A stretch of DNA of 60,047 bases from Acidobacteriota bacterium (GTDB lineage: Bacteria; Acidobacteriota; Thermoanaerobaculia; Multivoradales; JAHZIX01), in assembly GCA_034211275.1 (NCBI GenBank), contig JAXHTF010000018.1, positions 1 to 60,047 on the forward strand, written 5' to 3'. This document shows, piece by piece, positions 33,573 to 42,438 of this stretch. Position 1 is the first letter of the stretch. Every line of letters begins with the position of its first letter. A program made the position numbers and the translations under genes. Under the pieces are notes generated by a model. It saw only the letters and a program-made list of their open reading frames with translations. It searched no databases and was not told where the DNA came from.

Positions 33573-35528
33573 TTAGCGGATCTGCTGAGGGTACAGATCC
33601 ATGGTGTGGAGCGAGAAATTCTTCATCTCCCCAGCAAAGGGAAACTCATAGGTGAATTGCTTGGCCCCCAAACTGACGGGGCGGGGACTGGTTTCCGCCG
33701 GGACGATCAAGTTCGTCTCGACGATGGGCTGGTTGCCGACGAAAAGCCGGACGGTACTCGCAGCACTACCACCTCGCCACCAGTTGCGGACGGTGAAGGC
33801 CACTCGGTGCCATTGCCCAGATGCAATGGGCTGACCGCTGACGAGAATCGTATTCGGCCCGTTGTTCTCTCCCGTAATGTTGAGGGCAACGGTGCCATCC
33901 GGGCGCAGCACAAGCTTCCAGGCCCCTTGGCTCGAAGCGAGCATCTGCTTGACGTTGGTTTGATCCGGCTTGACATCGACCACGAAGCTGAAGTGGGTGT
34001 CATGAAAATTCTTCCGCTCGTCGTAAGTCAGATGAAGTAGGCCATCGGTGCCGTCGAATTGATAGATGTCCTCTCCGGAATTGGGATCGGTGGTCACCGT
34101 CACTCCTGCATTCGTCGAGCTAGCGGTGGGAGTCAAAGGGATCCTCGACTGCTCCTTTCTCCACAGCATGTATTCCTGATAGAGCCACGAGGTAATGAGC
34201 GGCTCGGCAAGCGAAAGGTCCGATTGCTCGTAAGGATCCAGGTCAATATTGAACAGATACGTATGATGATCCCCTCCCACAGTCGGCTCGACTACGAGCT
34301 TCCACTGGTCTTGGCGCATCGCGCCCCAGTTTAGAACGTTGCTGGTCGACTGGAATTCGCTCTTAGAAAACCGGGACTCCCAAAAGCGAGGGATGGATTG
34401 GGGAGAATAGGTCCCTCCTTTGAGCAGCGAAGCGAAGCTGCGCCCGTCAACGGGCAAGGACAGAGGGTCACCGCCGCCGAGGTCGAAGAAGGTCGGGAAC
34501 CAATCGAAGCTGTAGAGCAGCGAATCGTCTTCCTGGTTCGCAGCCAAGTTCCCATCCCAACGGACGATCAGGGGGGCGCGGATTCCTCCCTCGAAGGTCT
34601 CGGGCTTGGAGCCTCGGAAAGGTCCATTGGGGCCATGCCAAGACTGATGGGTCCCGCCGTTGTCGCTGGTAACGATGAAGAGCGTGTCGCTCATTAGATC
34701 CAGCTCTTCCAGCTTGTCCACCAAGCGACCGATCTGATAGTCGACAAAACAGACGAGAGCGTCGAAGTTCTGCCGTTCCTCAGTGTCGCCCTGCGGGTCC
34801 TCGATCCCCGGGGGACAATATTCCGGCAGATATTTGTGCCGATCCTCAGGAGGCACCGAGGCGGTGATGACCGGGGGCGGGTCCAAGGGCGTGTGGGGAG
34901 CCCAGTACCAGAGATTGAGGAAGAAAGGACGAGGGTCTACGTTGATCAAATGGTCCTCGAAGAAATCTATCGCTTCGTCGGTCAGCACCTGGGTGGCGTG
35001 GCTATCTTGAAAGGTTAGAGTCACCGCACATTCGAATTCGACCTCCGGATCGGTCCGGTCATCCCGAATCAAGCGGCGGGAGCGCTCAAAGCCCATGCCG
35101 CAGGGCCCATGATGAGGCTCTAGAATGCCCAAGTGCCATTTGCCGATATGCCAGGTTGCATAGTCGATGTTCGGCAGCGCTAGAACTTGAGGAAGGGTCG
35201 GAATAGTGGAGGGGATCGAGCGAGGAGCGTCGTCCGGAACTCCTACGTCGATGCCGAAGGTAATAGGGTCGAGGCCGGTAAGGACTGAAGCTCGCGTGGG
35301 ACTGCAACGAGCCCCCATAGTGTGGTAGTTCGTAAAATTAAAGCCCTGAGATGCCAGAGTATCCATCTCCGGCGTCGGGTTAGTGCCTCCGTTGACTCCC
35401 ACGTCCGCCCAACCCAGATCGTCGAGCATGATGAAAACGATATTCGGTGAATCCGACTGACCATAGAGACTCGGGGCAGACCAAAGTAGACAGAGCACTA
35501 GTGCAAGATATTTGAGTTCGCTGCGCAT
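33573..35528 (-). CDS. Exported sulfatase with LamG-like C-terminal domain (copy 2)
   Basis: The product is 651 aa from the ATG at 35528 (GGGAG upstream; a TTG two codons earlier is an alternative). The signal peptide ends near YGQ. It has the metal Asp pair D36-D37, Cys75 in CSPTR, GKWHLG and TSDNGGTHQS. The C-terminal domain closely matches copy 1 (FVVDVKPDQTNVKQMLAS, WHRVAFTVRN, MDLYPQQIR). So the catalytic and LamG-like parts were duplicated together. It is less GC-rich than copy 1, which suggests that they are diverged paralogs, not a fresh duplication. Two copies of a 13-base direct repeat lie about 100-150 bases upstream. Confidence 0.93.
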   Translation of the reverse strand: MRSELKYLALVLCLLWSAPSLYGQSDSPNIVFIMLDDLGWADVGVNGGTNPTPEMDTLASQGFNFTNYHTMGARCSPTRASVLTGLDPITFGIDVGVPDDAPRSIPSTIPTLPQVLALPNIDYATWHIGKWHLGILEPHHGPCGMGFERSRRLIRDDRTDPEVEFECAVTLTFQDSHATQVLTDEAIDFFEDHLINVDPRPFFLNLWYWAPHTPLDPPPVITASVPPEDRHKYLPEYCPPGIEDPQGDTEERQNFDALVCFVDYQIGRLVDKLEELDLMSDTLFIVTSDNGGTHQSWHGPNGPFRGSKPETFEGGIRAPLIVRWDGNLAANQEDDSLLYSFDWFPTFFDLGGGDPLSLPVDGRSFASLLKGGTYSPQSIPRFWESRFSKSEFQSTSNVLNWGAMRQDQWKLVVEPTVGGDHHTYLFNIDLDPYEQSDLSLAEPLITSWLYQEYMLWRKEQSRIPLTPTASSTNAGVTVTTDPNSGEDIYQFDGTDGLLHLTYDERKNFHDTHFSFVVDVKPDQTNVKQMLASSQGAWKLVLRPDGTVALNITGENNGPNTILVSGQPIASGQWHRVAFTVRNWWRGGSAASTVRLFVGNQPIVETNLIVPAETSPRPVSLGAKQFTYEFPFAGEMKNFSLHTMDLYPQQIR

Positions 35529-35626
35529 CGGCAAATCTCCCTTCTCCGCCCGCTCGGGATGAGCAGAACGGACCCGATTTACTTGGAAGCCCGAACCCAG
35601 AGATGTCAGTAAAGAATGCAGCCAGG

Positions 35627-35676
35627 GAAGATTAACAGCAAAGAATTATTGTAGCCAATAACAGAAGATTAACAGC
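35627..35676 (-). promoter_or_regulatory. AT-rich promoter region with a 13-base direct repeat
   Basis: GAAGATTAACAGC occurs at 35627-35639 and again at 35664-35676, 37 bases apart, in the gap between the ABC exporter stop and sulfatase 2. Between them on the minus strand is TACAAT (35648-35653), a possible -10. The repeats may bind a regulator of sulfatase 2, or be remnants of a short insertion. Confidence 0.35.
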
Positions 35677-35731
35677 GAGAAATCAAGTCTCGCCTGCAGA
35701 ATCATCGAGAGAGGGAAAGTGATCGAGGGGT

Positions 35732-37378
35732 TCAGCCAACACCCAACGCGTAGGGGGACTCTTCGTACCCCCCGTCGTACACCACCTTGCCGTAGTCCAG
35801 CTTGAGGATGCGGTCGGCGAGGTTGTAGTAGCGGTCGTCGTGGCTGATGACGAAGATGGTTTTGCCGCGGTTTTGGAGGTCCGGGAGGATGCGGCGGTAG
35901 AAGATCTCGCGGAAGTGGGGGTCTTGGTCGGCGGCCCATTCGTCGAAGACGTAGACCGGGCGGTCTTCCAAGTAGGCGGTGAGGAGGGCGACGCGTTTTC
36001 GCTGGCCTTGGGAGAGGGAGGTGGTGGAGAGCTCGCCGCCGGCGACTTCGACGATGCCTTCGAGCTCCAGCTGGCGCAGGTACTCCGCCGCCTTCTCGTC
36101 CAGATGAGGATCGTCGAGACCGAGTAGGGCGTCAAAAAGATGGGGGACGGCGAAGACCGTCGAGAAGAGCTGACGGTACTCCTCCATCTCCGACGGATCC
36201 AAAGCCCGGTCGCCGAGCCGCAGCTCGCCGCCGCTGGGCGGGTAGAGGCCCACCAGGATGCGCAGGAAGGTGGTCTTGCCGCTGCCGTTGCCGCCCACCA
36301 GGAAGACCAGCTCGCCAGGCTCGAAGGTTAGATCGAGAGGCCCCAGCACAAAGCGGCCGTCGGCGTCACCGTAGTCGTAGCTGACGCCGCGGAGGTGCAG
36401 CGTGTCCCAGGCTAGGGAGGACTCCGCCCGCGGCCTCTCGGTGGTGACGGGCTGCTCCAGGGAGAGCTGGAGATGCTCCACCTTCTGCAACGCTACCGAG
36501 GCCTGGCCGAAGGTGGGCAGCGAGTTGAGCACCCCCTGGAGGGGATTCATCATGTAGAGCAGGATGATGGTGTAGCCGAGGATGGCGCGGTTGTCGACGC
36601 CCAGCCAGGCGGCGCCGCCCAGGGCCAGGACGCCGATGACCACGAAGAAGAGCAGCGCTCCCCAGCTGGCGGCGGCGCTGAAGATGGTCATGGCGGCGAC
36701 GTGGAGGCGGAAGAGGCCGCGGCTGCAGGCTTCCACCAGGCCGACGAAGGCGTGGGCGCGGCGGCGGTGGAGCTTGAGCTCCTGAATGCCTTCGGTGAGG
36801 GAGCGGAAGCGGTTGAAGAGCACGTCCTGCTCTTCCCGGGCCTGGGCGAAGCGGCGCTCCCCCGCCAGCAGCGGCAGCTGGTAGGTGACGATGCCCACCG
36901 CCATCACCGCCAGCAGCATCAGCAGGAGCGGCGGTGACAGCCAGCCCAGGTAGACCAGACAGCCGAGGATGATGGAGCTGCCGACGCTCAAGGTGGGGAT
37001 CTGCACCATGCCCTCGCTGATGGCGCCGACGTCATGGGTGAGGGTGGCCAGCAGGCGGTGGCTGCCCAGCTGCTCCAGGCGGCCCAGGGGGGTGGCGAGG
37101 ATCGAGCGGGTGAGCTGCACCTGGAGCTCCAGCACCAGGCGCTGGCCGAGGCGCACCAACAGGACGTCGGAGACCACCCGGCTCACCGCCACCAGCGCCA
37201 GCAGGCCGACGAAGCCCCAAATCACCCGCAGCGAACCAGCGGCGGCCTCCGGCTCCTCGACGATGGAGTGGATCATGGCCAGCAGCCCGGCGCTGCTGGA
37301 ACCACTGAGCAAGCCGGCCAGCACCGCGACGAAGAGCGGACCCGGGGCTCGGCGAAGAAGGAAACGAAGAATTCTCAC
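35732..37378 (-). CDS. Cyclic-peptide-type ABC exporter (TMD-NBD fusion)
   Basis: The product is 548 aa. The N-terminal part (about 1-300) has five to six helices in the ABC exporter fold. The ATPase has Walker A GGNGSGKTT (362-370), signature LSQGQ (455-459), Walker B VYVFDE (475-480) and H-loop His513. The length and features such as LTEGIQELKLHRRRA and FDEWAADQDPHFREIFYRRI are those of the SyrD/PvdE-like cyclic peptide export group that accompanies NRPS genes. It should function as a homodimer in the inner membrane. It is divergent from the ADOP permease gene, and probably exports the NRPS product. Confidence 0.93.
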   Translation of the reverse strand: MRILRFLLRRAPGPLFVAVLAGLLSGSSSAGLLAMIHSIVEEPEAAAGSLRVIWGFVGLLALVAVSRVVSDVLLVRLGQRLVLELQVQLTRSILATPLGRLEQLGSHRLLATLTHDVGAISEGMVQIPTLSVGSSIILGCLVYLGWLSPPLLLMLLAVMAVGIVTYQLPLLAGERRFAQAREEQDVLFNRFRSLTEGIQELKLHRRRAHAFVGLVEACSRGLFRLHVAAMTIFSAAASWGALLFFVVIGVLALGGAAWLGVDNRAILGYTIILLYMMNPLQGVLNSLPTFGQASVALQKVEHLQLSLEQPVTTERPRAESSLAWDTLHLRGVSYDYGDADGRFVLGPLDLTFEPGELVFLVGGNGSGKTTFLRILVGLYPPSGGELRLGDRALDPSEMEEYRQLFSTVFAVPHLFDALLGLDDPHLDEKAAEYLRQLELEGIVEVAGGELSTTSLSQGQRKRVALLTAYLEDRPVYVFDEWAADQDPHFREIFYRRILPDLQNRGKTIFVISHDDRYYNLADRILKLDYGKVVYDGGYEESPYALGVG

Positions 37379-37774
37379 GGGGCGCCACCCAAGACGGTCG
37401 AGAACAGATCAGGCGAATACAAATCAGACCCGGACAAATCAGAGAAAGCCCAGCGGCGGACGAGGCATAGCATACCCGCCCCGCTCCCCAGCGGCAGCGT
37501 TGACGGCAACAGCGGCAGTGGAATCGGCTTCTCGGCCCGCGCGTGTCCTAATCTGGGCTCCGAGGGGCACACCTGTACCGAGTCGTCCAAGACTGGGGCT
37601 TGGGGATGGCCGCCGGCCGGTCGCCGGAGCCTCCAACGGACTCGGGCGAGCCAAGCCGTTGAAGCTCCGGAGCACAGTCCTAGAGCGCCGCGCTCAGTCT
37701 TCGGTGCGCCGCGGTATCTTCGTCCAGCGCAACATGCGACGCTTCGATCCGTCTAAAGAGCAGGGAGTCCCTGA
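37379..37774. other. Divergent intergenic region of the NRPS cluster
   Basis: About 396 bases separate the divergent exporter and ADOP genes. The ADOP ribosome site (AGGGAG, eight bases before its ATG) is visible at the right end. It probably carries both promoters and could be a control point. I see no convincing -35/-10 pair, RNA gene or small ORF. Confidence 0.5.
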
Positions 37775-40213
37775 ATGCTGAGCAAAGATCTTCAACACGC
37801 CCTCCGTTCGCTGGCCCGCCGGCCGGCCTTCACCGGCCTCGTGGTCGCCGTCCTTGCCCTGTGCATCGGCGGCAGCGCGCTGATGCTCAGCGCGGTCAAC
37901 GCCCTGGGCATCAATCCCCTGCCCTATGAGGACGCAGAAGATCTCGTGGTGTTGCAGGAGACCTACCTGCCCAGCGGCGGCGTGGCCTACAGCCCGTCCT
38001 ACCGCAACGCTCAGGATTGGGACGAGCAGAACGAGGTCTTCGAGGAGATGGCGTCGTTCATGCACTACCGCTACCGAGTGATGTTCACCGGCAGCGCGGC
38101 GGAGCGGCTGCGGGTCAATTACACCGAGGCGAAGTATTTCCGCCTGCTGGGGGTGGAGACCGCCCAGGGCCGCACCTGGACCGATGAGGAGGACCGCCAG
38201 GGAGCGGCGGTGGCGCTGATCAGCCATCGCCTGTGGCGCGACCGCTTCCGGGAGGCGGAGGACATCCTGGAGCAGAACATCTCCCTGGACGGCGGTACCT
38301 ACGCCATCATCGGCGTGCTGCCGGAAGACTACGTGGACATTCCCCTCTCCTTCGAGGACCACGCGCCGCACCAGCCGGTGGATCTGTGGATGCCCCTCAC
38401 TACCACCACCGAGGTCTTCGGACCCGGCGTGCTGGAAGACCGCATGTCGAAGTCCATGGGCGGCATCCTGGCCCGGCTGAAGCCCGGCGTCAGCCTGGAG
38501 GCCAGCCGCGAGGAGATGGACCGCATCGCCGGAGTCCTGGCTCAGGAGTACCCGGTCAACGAGGAGTACGGAGCGCTGGTCAACAGCCTCAAATGGTACG
38601 TCTTCGGCAACCTCGACCGCACCCTCAACCTGCTCTTCGCCGGCTCCCTCTTCGTGCTGCTCATCGGCTGCATCAACGTCGGCAGCCTGATCCTGGTGCG
38701 CGCCCACAACCGCCACCGGGAGCTGGCTCTGCGCTCCGCCCTCGGCGCCAGCCGCCGCCAGCTGATGCGCCAGGTGCTGCTGGAGGGGCTGCTGCTGGCG
38801 CTGGCCGGCGGCGCCGTAGGCTGCCTGCTGGCGGTGTGGGGAGCTCAGGTGATGCCCGCCGCCCTGGCCCTGCCGCCGCTGGTGAGCGTCGAGGTGGACC
38901 TGACGGTGCTGGCGGTGCTGGCGGCTCTGACCCTGCTCACCAGCCTGGTGGTGACCCTGCCGGCGGCGTTGCGGGTGGGCGGCCTGGAGCTGATGGACAG
39001 CCTGCGCCCCGCCGGCGGCCGGGAGCAAGGCTCCTCAGCCCTCAGCCGCAGCCTGCGCCCCCTGCTGGTGGTGGAGATCGCCACCGCCGTGGTGCTGCTG
39101 GTGGCGGCGGGGCTGCTGTGGAAGAGCTTCCAGGATCTGCACCAGCGGGGCATGAACTACGACAGCGAGAATCTCACCGCCATGCGCCTGGAGCTGGTGG
39201 GGGACGAGGTGGCGGATTGGTCCAACGTCTTCGCCCGCTACCGCCAGATCCTGGAGGCCGCCCGGGACCTCCCCGCCACCGAAGACGCCCTGCTCTGGTA
39301 CCCCGGCATTCCGGGGATCAACGGCACCATCCTCGAGGTCTATCCCGAGGGACAATCGCCGGAGGATGGCCGGCTGCAGGCGGATCTGCACCTGGTCAGC
39401 GCCGACGCCCTGGCGGCGCTGGGCATCCCGCTGATCAAGGGCCGGGAGATCAACAGCGGCGACGACACCCAGGCGACCCGGGCGGCGGTGATCAGCGACG
39501 GCTTCGCCGAGCTCATGTGGCCGGGGCAGGAAGCCATCGGCAAGCGTTTCCGCGGCCGGGTGGAGGCACCCTGGACCACGGTGGTGGGGGTCTATCCCCA
39601 GGAGGCCCTGGCCTATCGGCTGAGCGGCGAGTCCAACCCCACCGTCCTGCTTTCCATGTCCCAGCTCGGTCCGGCCAACTTCGCCCTGCTGGTGCGCAGC
39701 TCCGCTCCCCCGGGGGAGGTCGCCCGCCAGCTGCGGGAGATGGTGACCAGCATCAGTCCGTCCATCCCCGTCTTCGACATCGCCACCATCGAGCAGCGGC
39801 TGCGGGCGGAGGAGGAAGAGGAGCGCTTCAGCACCACCCTCATGGGGCTCTACGCCGGCCTGGCGCTGGTGCTGACCATCCTCGGGGTCTACGGCACCCT
39901 CTCCTATTCGGTGGCCCGCCGCACCCACGAGCTAGGCATCCGGCGCGCCCTCGGCGCCCAGAAGGGCCAGCTCTTCCAGCTGGTCTTCGGCAACGCCGCG
40001 GTGCTGCTGGTGATGGGCCTGGGCCTCGGCCTCTTCGCCGCCTGGGCGCTGGCCCGGGTGCTCTCGGATCTCTTGGAAGGCGTGCTGCACTTCGATTTGA
40101 CCACTTACTTCCTGGTTTCCCTTGTCATCGCCACCGTAGTCCTCGTCGCCAGCTATTTCCCGGCGCGGCGGGCCATCCAGGTGGATCCTCTGATCGCTTT
40201 GAAGGAAGAATGA
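37775..40213 (+). CDS. ADOP-type ABC transporter permease (duplicated MacB-like)
   Basis: The product is 812 aa. It carries the acidobacterial duplicated orphan permease layout: an N-terminal helix (about 20-40), a MacB periplasmic domain, an FtsX-like helix set (about 285-410: SLFVLLIGCINVGSLILVRA, ELALRSALGASRRQLMRQ), then a second periplasmic domain and second FtsX set (about 690-800: TLSYSVARRTHELGIRRALG, YFPARRAIQVDPLIALKEE). It lacks an ATPase domain; a separate ATPase would be needed and none is adjacent. It precedes the carbamoyltransferase by three bases, so the two are one operon. Its place in the cluster suggests a role in export or self-protection. Confidence 0.93.
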   Translation: MLSKDLQHALRSLARRPAFTGLVVAVLALCIGGSALMLSAVNALGINPLPYEDAEDLVVLQETYLPSGGVAYSPSYRNAQDWDEQNEVFEEMASFMHYRYRVMFTGSAAERLRVNYTEAKYFRLLGVETAQGRTWTDEEDRQGAAVALISHRLWRDRFREAEDILEQNISLDGGTYAIIGVLPEDYVDIPLSFEDHAPHQPVDLWMPLTTTTEVFGPGVLEDRMSKSMGGILARLKPGVSLEASREEMDRIAGVLAQEYPVNEEYGALVNSLKWYVFGNLDRTLNLLFAGSLFVLLIGCINVGSLILVRAHNRHRELALRSALGASRRQLMRQVLLEGLLLALAGGAVGCLLAVWGAQVMPAALALPPLVSVEVDLTVLAVLAALTLLTSLVVTLPAALRVGGLELMDSLRPAGGREQGSSALSRSLRPLLVVEIATAVVLLVAAGLLWKSFQDLHQRGMNYDSENLTAMRLELVGDEVADWSNVFARYRQILEAARDLPATEDALLWYPGIPGINGTILEVYPEGQSPEDGRLQADLHLVSADALAALGIPLIKGREINSGDDTQATRAAVISDGFAELMWPGQEAIGKRFRGRVEAPWTTVVGVYPQEALAYRLSGESNPTVLLSMSQLGPANFALLVRSSAPPGEVARQLREMVTSISPSIPVFDIATIEQRLRAEEEEERFSTTLMGLYAGLALVLTILGVYGTLSYSVARRTHELGIRRALGAQKGQLFQLVFGNAAVLLVMGLGLGLFAAWALARVLSDLLEGVLHFDLTTYFLVSLVIATVVLVASYFPARRAIQVDPLIALKEE

Positions 40214-40216
40214 ACC

Positions 40217-41815
40217 ATGGCGAGCATCCTGTCCCTGCACACCCGCCACGACGCCAACGTGACGGTCTCCGTCGACGACCAGGTTCGGCTGATCCTGGAG
40301 TGTGAGCGCCTTTTCGGCCAGCGCTATTTCGCCTACTCCCGGGAGCCGGAGGAATTCCGGGTTCAGCTCGACCGCACGCTGGAGACCGTGGGCCGCCTCA
40401 CCGGCGTCGAGAGCTTCGACTTCTGCATCGGCAATTGGATTCCCGAAGAGCACCAGCCGGTGATTCAGGAGCACGTCCCCGCCCGCCGCTTCGTCGAGAC
40501 CACCCACCACCGCGCCCACGCCGCCGGCACCTATGCCCTCTCGCCCTTTGACGAGTGCCTCATCGTCTCCATCGACGGCGGCGGCAACGACGGCTGGATC
40601 AATCTCTATCAGGGGAGCAAGGGCCGAGTACGGCTGTTGAAGCGCATCGACACCAACCTCGGCGGCTGCTACCGCTTCCTGGGCAATTTCATCGCCGAGA
40701 TTCGCTCCCGCAAGGCCTTCCAATTCACCTTCGGTCTGGACATCGCCGGCAAGCTCATGGGCCTGGCCGCCTACGGCCGGCGGGACGAAAAGCTCCTGGC
40801 AGCCATCCGCAAGGCCATGCGCTCCTTCCAGCACCCCACGGACCTGGAGGCCTTCGCCCGGGAGGCGGGCATTCCCTTCGAGGTCGACTGTCTGGAAGGC
40901 CAGGCCGGCCGCGATCTGGCGTGCAACGTTCAGCTGGCCATGGAAGAGCTGATGGAAGAAGTCTTCCGGGAGAACCGCGACCTGCTGGAGACCCGCAATG
41001 TCTGCCTCACCGGCGGCTGCGCCCTCAACGTGCTGAGCAACAGCAACCTGGCGCGCAAATACCCCGACTACAACTTCTATGTGCCGCCCAACTCCAACGA
41101 CTGCGGCATCGCCCTGGGGAGCCTGTGCGACCTCTTCCCCCAGACCCGGGTGGAGGAATGCGCCTGGGACGGCGTGCCGCTCCTCGACGAAGCCGGCGCC
41201 GGCGCCTTCCGGGAAAAGTTCTCCCACCGCGCCACCAACCCGGCGGAGATGGCCCGGCTGCTGGCGAACGGCCGCATCATCGGGGTGGTCCAGGGCAAGT
41301 CGGAGCACGGCCCCCGGGCCCTGGGCAACCGCAGCATTCTGGCGCTGCCGGGCTATCCGGGGATCAAGGACACCCTCAACCAGAAGGTGAAGTTCCGCGA
41401 ACCCTACCGCCCCTTCGCACCGGTGGTGGCGGTGGAGCAGGTGGACCGCTACTTCGACCTCCCCGCCGACTCCCCCTACATGAGCTTCTCCGCCGACGTG
41501 CGGCCGGAGCATCGGGAGGCCCTGGCGGGCATCACCCACGCCGACGGCTCCTCCCGGGTCCAGACCCTGCGCCGGGAGCACAATCCCCTGGTCTACGAGA
41601 TCCTCGACGAGCTCGCCGCCCTCGGCCACCCCGCGGTGCTCCTCAACACCTCCCTCAACATCAAGGGCAAGCCCATCGTCTCCCGCCTCAGCGAAGCCGC
41701 CGAGATCCTCGAGACCACCGAGCTCGATCTCGTCTACTACGACGGCGCGCTATTCGAGAACCCGGCGGCCCGGGAGGAGCGGGAAGCGGTGGTGGCGGGG
41801 GAGCGGGGGGGTTGA
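40217..41815 (+). CDS. Carbamoyltransferase, NodU/CmcH family
   Basis: The product is 532 aa. It has the family features in order: HHRAH (97-101, metal site), a DGGG loop (120-123), TGGCALN, SEHGPRALGNRS, FREPYRPFAP and LNTSLN near the C-terminus. The N-terminal YrdC-unrelated Kae1-like domain and the smaller C-terminal domain are both complete. Such enzymes transfer carbamoyl from carbamoyl phosphate, in an ATP-dependent way, to a hydroxyl of a sugar or natural product. It is coupled to the ADOP gene upstream. A carbamoylated peptide product is the simplest reading; the acceptor is unknown. Confidence 0.94.
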   Translation: MASILSLHTRHDANVTVSVDDQVRLILECERLFGQRYFAYSREPEEFRVQLDRTLETVGRLTGVESFDFCIGNWIPEEHQPVIQEHVPARRFVETTHHRAHAAGTYALSPFDECLIVSIDGGGNDGWINLYQGSKGRVRLLKRIDTNLGGCYRFLGNFIAEIRSRKAFQFTFGLDIAGKLMGLAAYGRRDEKLLAAIRKAMRSFQHPTDLEAFAREAGIPFEVDCLEGQAGRDLACNVQLAMEELMEEVFRENRDLLETRNVCLTGGCALNVLSNSNLARKYPDYNFYVPPNSNDCGIALGSLCDLFPQTRVEECAWDGVPLLDEAGAGAFREKFSHRATNPAEMARLLANGRIIGVVQGKSEHGPRALGNRSILALPGYPGIKDTLNQKVKFREPYRPFAPVVAVEQVDRYFDLPADSPYMSFSADVRPEHREALAGITHADGSSRVQTLRREHNPLVYEILDELAALGHPAVLLNTSLNIKGKPIVSRLSEAAEILETTELDLVYYDGALFENPAAREEREAVVAGERGG

Positions 41816-41867
41816 GTTGAGCTCTCCAATCGATCAAGGCTATAAGTCACAATCCAATTCTCAAGCC

Positions 41868-41896
41868 TTGCTGCAGAGCACGTTTGTGCATACAAT
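41868..41896 (+). promoter_or_regulatory. Promoter of brnTA with possible operator
   Basis: TTGCTG (41868-41873) and TACAAT (41891-41896) are 17 bases apart. The BrnT GTG (41904) begins about eight bases after the -10, with no ribosome site, so a leaderless transcript is likely. The short inverted pair TTGT-GCAT-ACAA (41884-41895) overlaps the -10 and could be bound by BrnA, which represses its own operon in known pairs. Confidence 0.5.
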
Positions 41897-41903
41897 CTGA
41901 TCC

Positions 41904-42176
41904 GTGGACTTCGAATGGGATCCAAAGAAGGCCGCTGCCAACCTACGCAAGCATGGCATCGACTTCGCCGATGCGGTTCTGGCACTAGAAGATGAGTTGG
42001 CTCTTACGGTCCGAGATGACCGATTCGATGATGAAGATCGCTATGTGACACTGGGCATGGACGACACCAGCCGACTCCTGGTGGTGATCTTCACCTGGCG
42101 CGGAGACCGCATTCGATTGATCTCCGCCCGACGCGCTACGAGCAAGGAGCGCCGACAATACGAGGCCAAGCCATGA
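41904..42176 (+). CDS. brnT: BrnT family toxin
   Basis: The product is 90 aa, starting at GTG with no ribosome site. The pattern FEWDPKKAAANLRKHGIDFA (3-22), then DEDRYVTLGMDD, LLVVIFTWRGDRIRLISARR and the closing KERRQYE is the BrnT fold, a RelE-like ribonuclease that blocks translation. Length is normal. Its stop overlaps the next start by four bases (ATGA), the usual toxin-before-antitoxin order of BrnTA. Confidence 0.95.
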   Translation: MDFEWDPKKAAANLRKHGIDFADAVLALEDELALTVRDDRFDDEDRYVTLGMDDTSRLLVVIFTWRGDRIRLISARRATSKERRQYEAKP

Positions 42177-42427
42177 GCAAGGAATTCGACTTCAGCCAAG
42201 GAAAGCGGGGACCGGTCGTCCCCGTACCGAAGAACAAAGCCCGCATCACCATCCGGCTGGATCAGGATCTTCTGGATTGGTTCAAAGGTCAGACCCACGC
42301 AGCCGGCGGTGGCAACTACCAGACCCTGATCAATGCAGCCTTGCGCGAATATGTAAGCCAGAAGCGAGAGCCACTGGAAGATACCCTCCGCCGGGTCATT
42401 CGCGAGGAGCTGGCGACCAGCTCCTAA
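42173..42427 (+). CDS. brnA: BrnA family antitoxin
   Basis: The product is 84 aa. The C-terminal half (KARITIRLDQDLLDWFKGQT, NYQTLINAALREYV) is a ribbon-helix-helix DNA-binding domain of the BrnA/CopG type. BrnA binds BrnT and represses the operon. It converges on the NRPS gene, with an 11-base gap. The pair may stabilise the cluster or simply be an independent unit. Confidence 0.93.
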   Translation: MSKEFDFSQGKRGPVVPVPKNKARITIRLDQDLLDWFKGQTHAAGGGNYQTLINAALREYVSQKREPLEDTLRRVIREELATSS

Positions 42428-42438
42428 TTCAGCCCACT

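Noticed and set aside
38233-40305. A long plus-strand frame inside the ADOP gene
   Set aside because: Arg/Pro/Gly-rich shifted reading of the ADOP gene, which itself has full family motifs.
39932-41629. A minus-strand frame opposite the carbamoyltransferase
   Set aside because: Antisense shadow; the plus-strand frame has HHRAH, TGGCALN and SEHGPRALGNRS.
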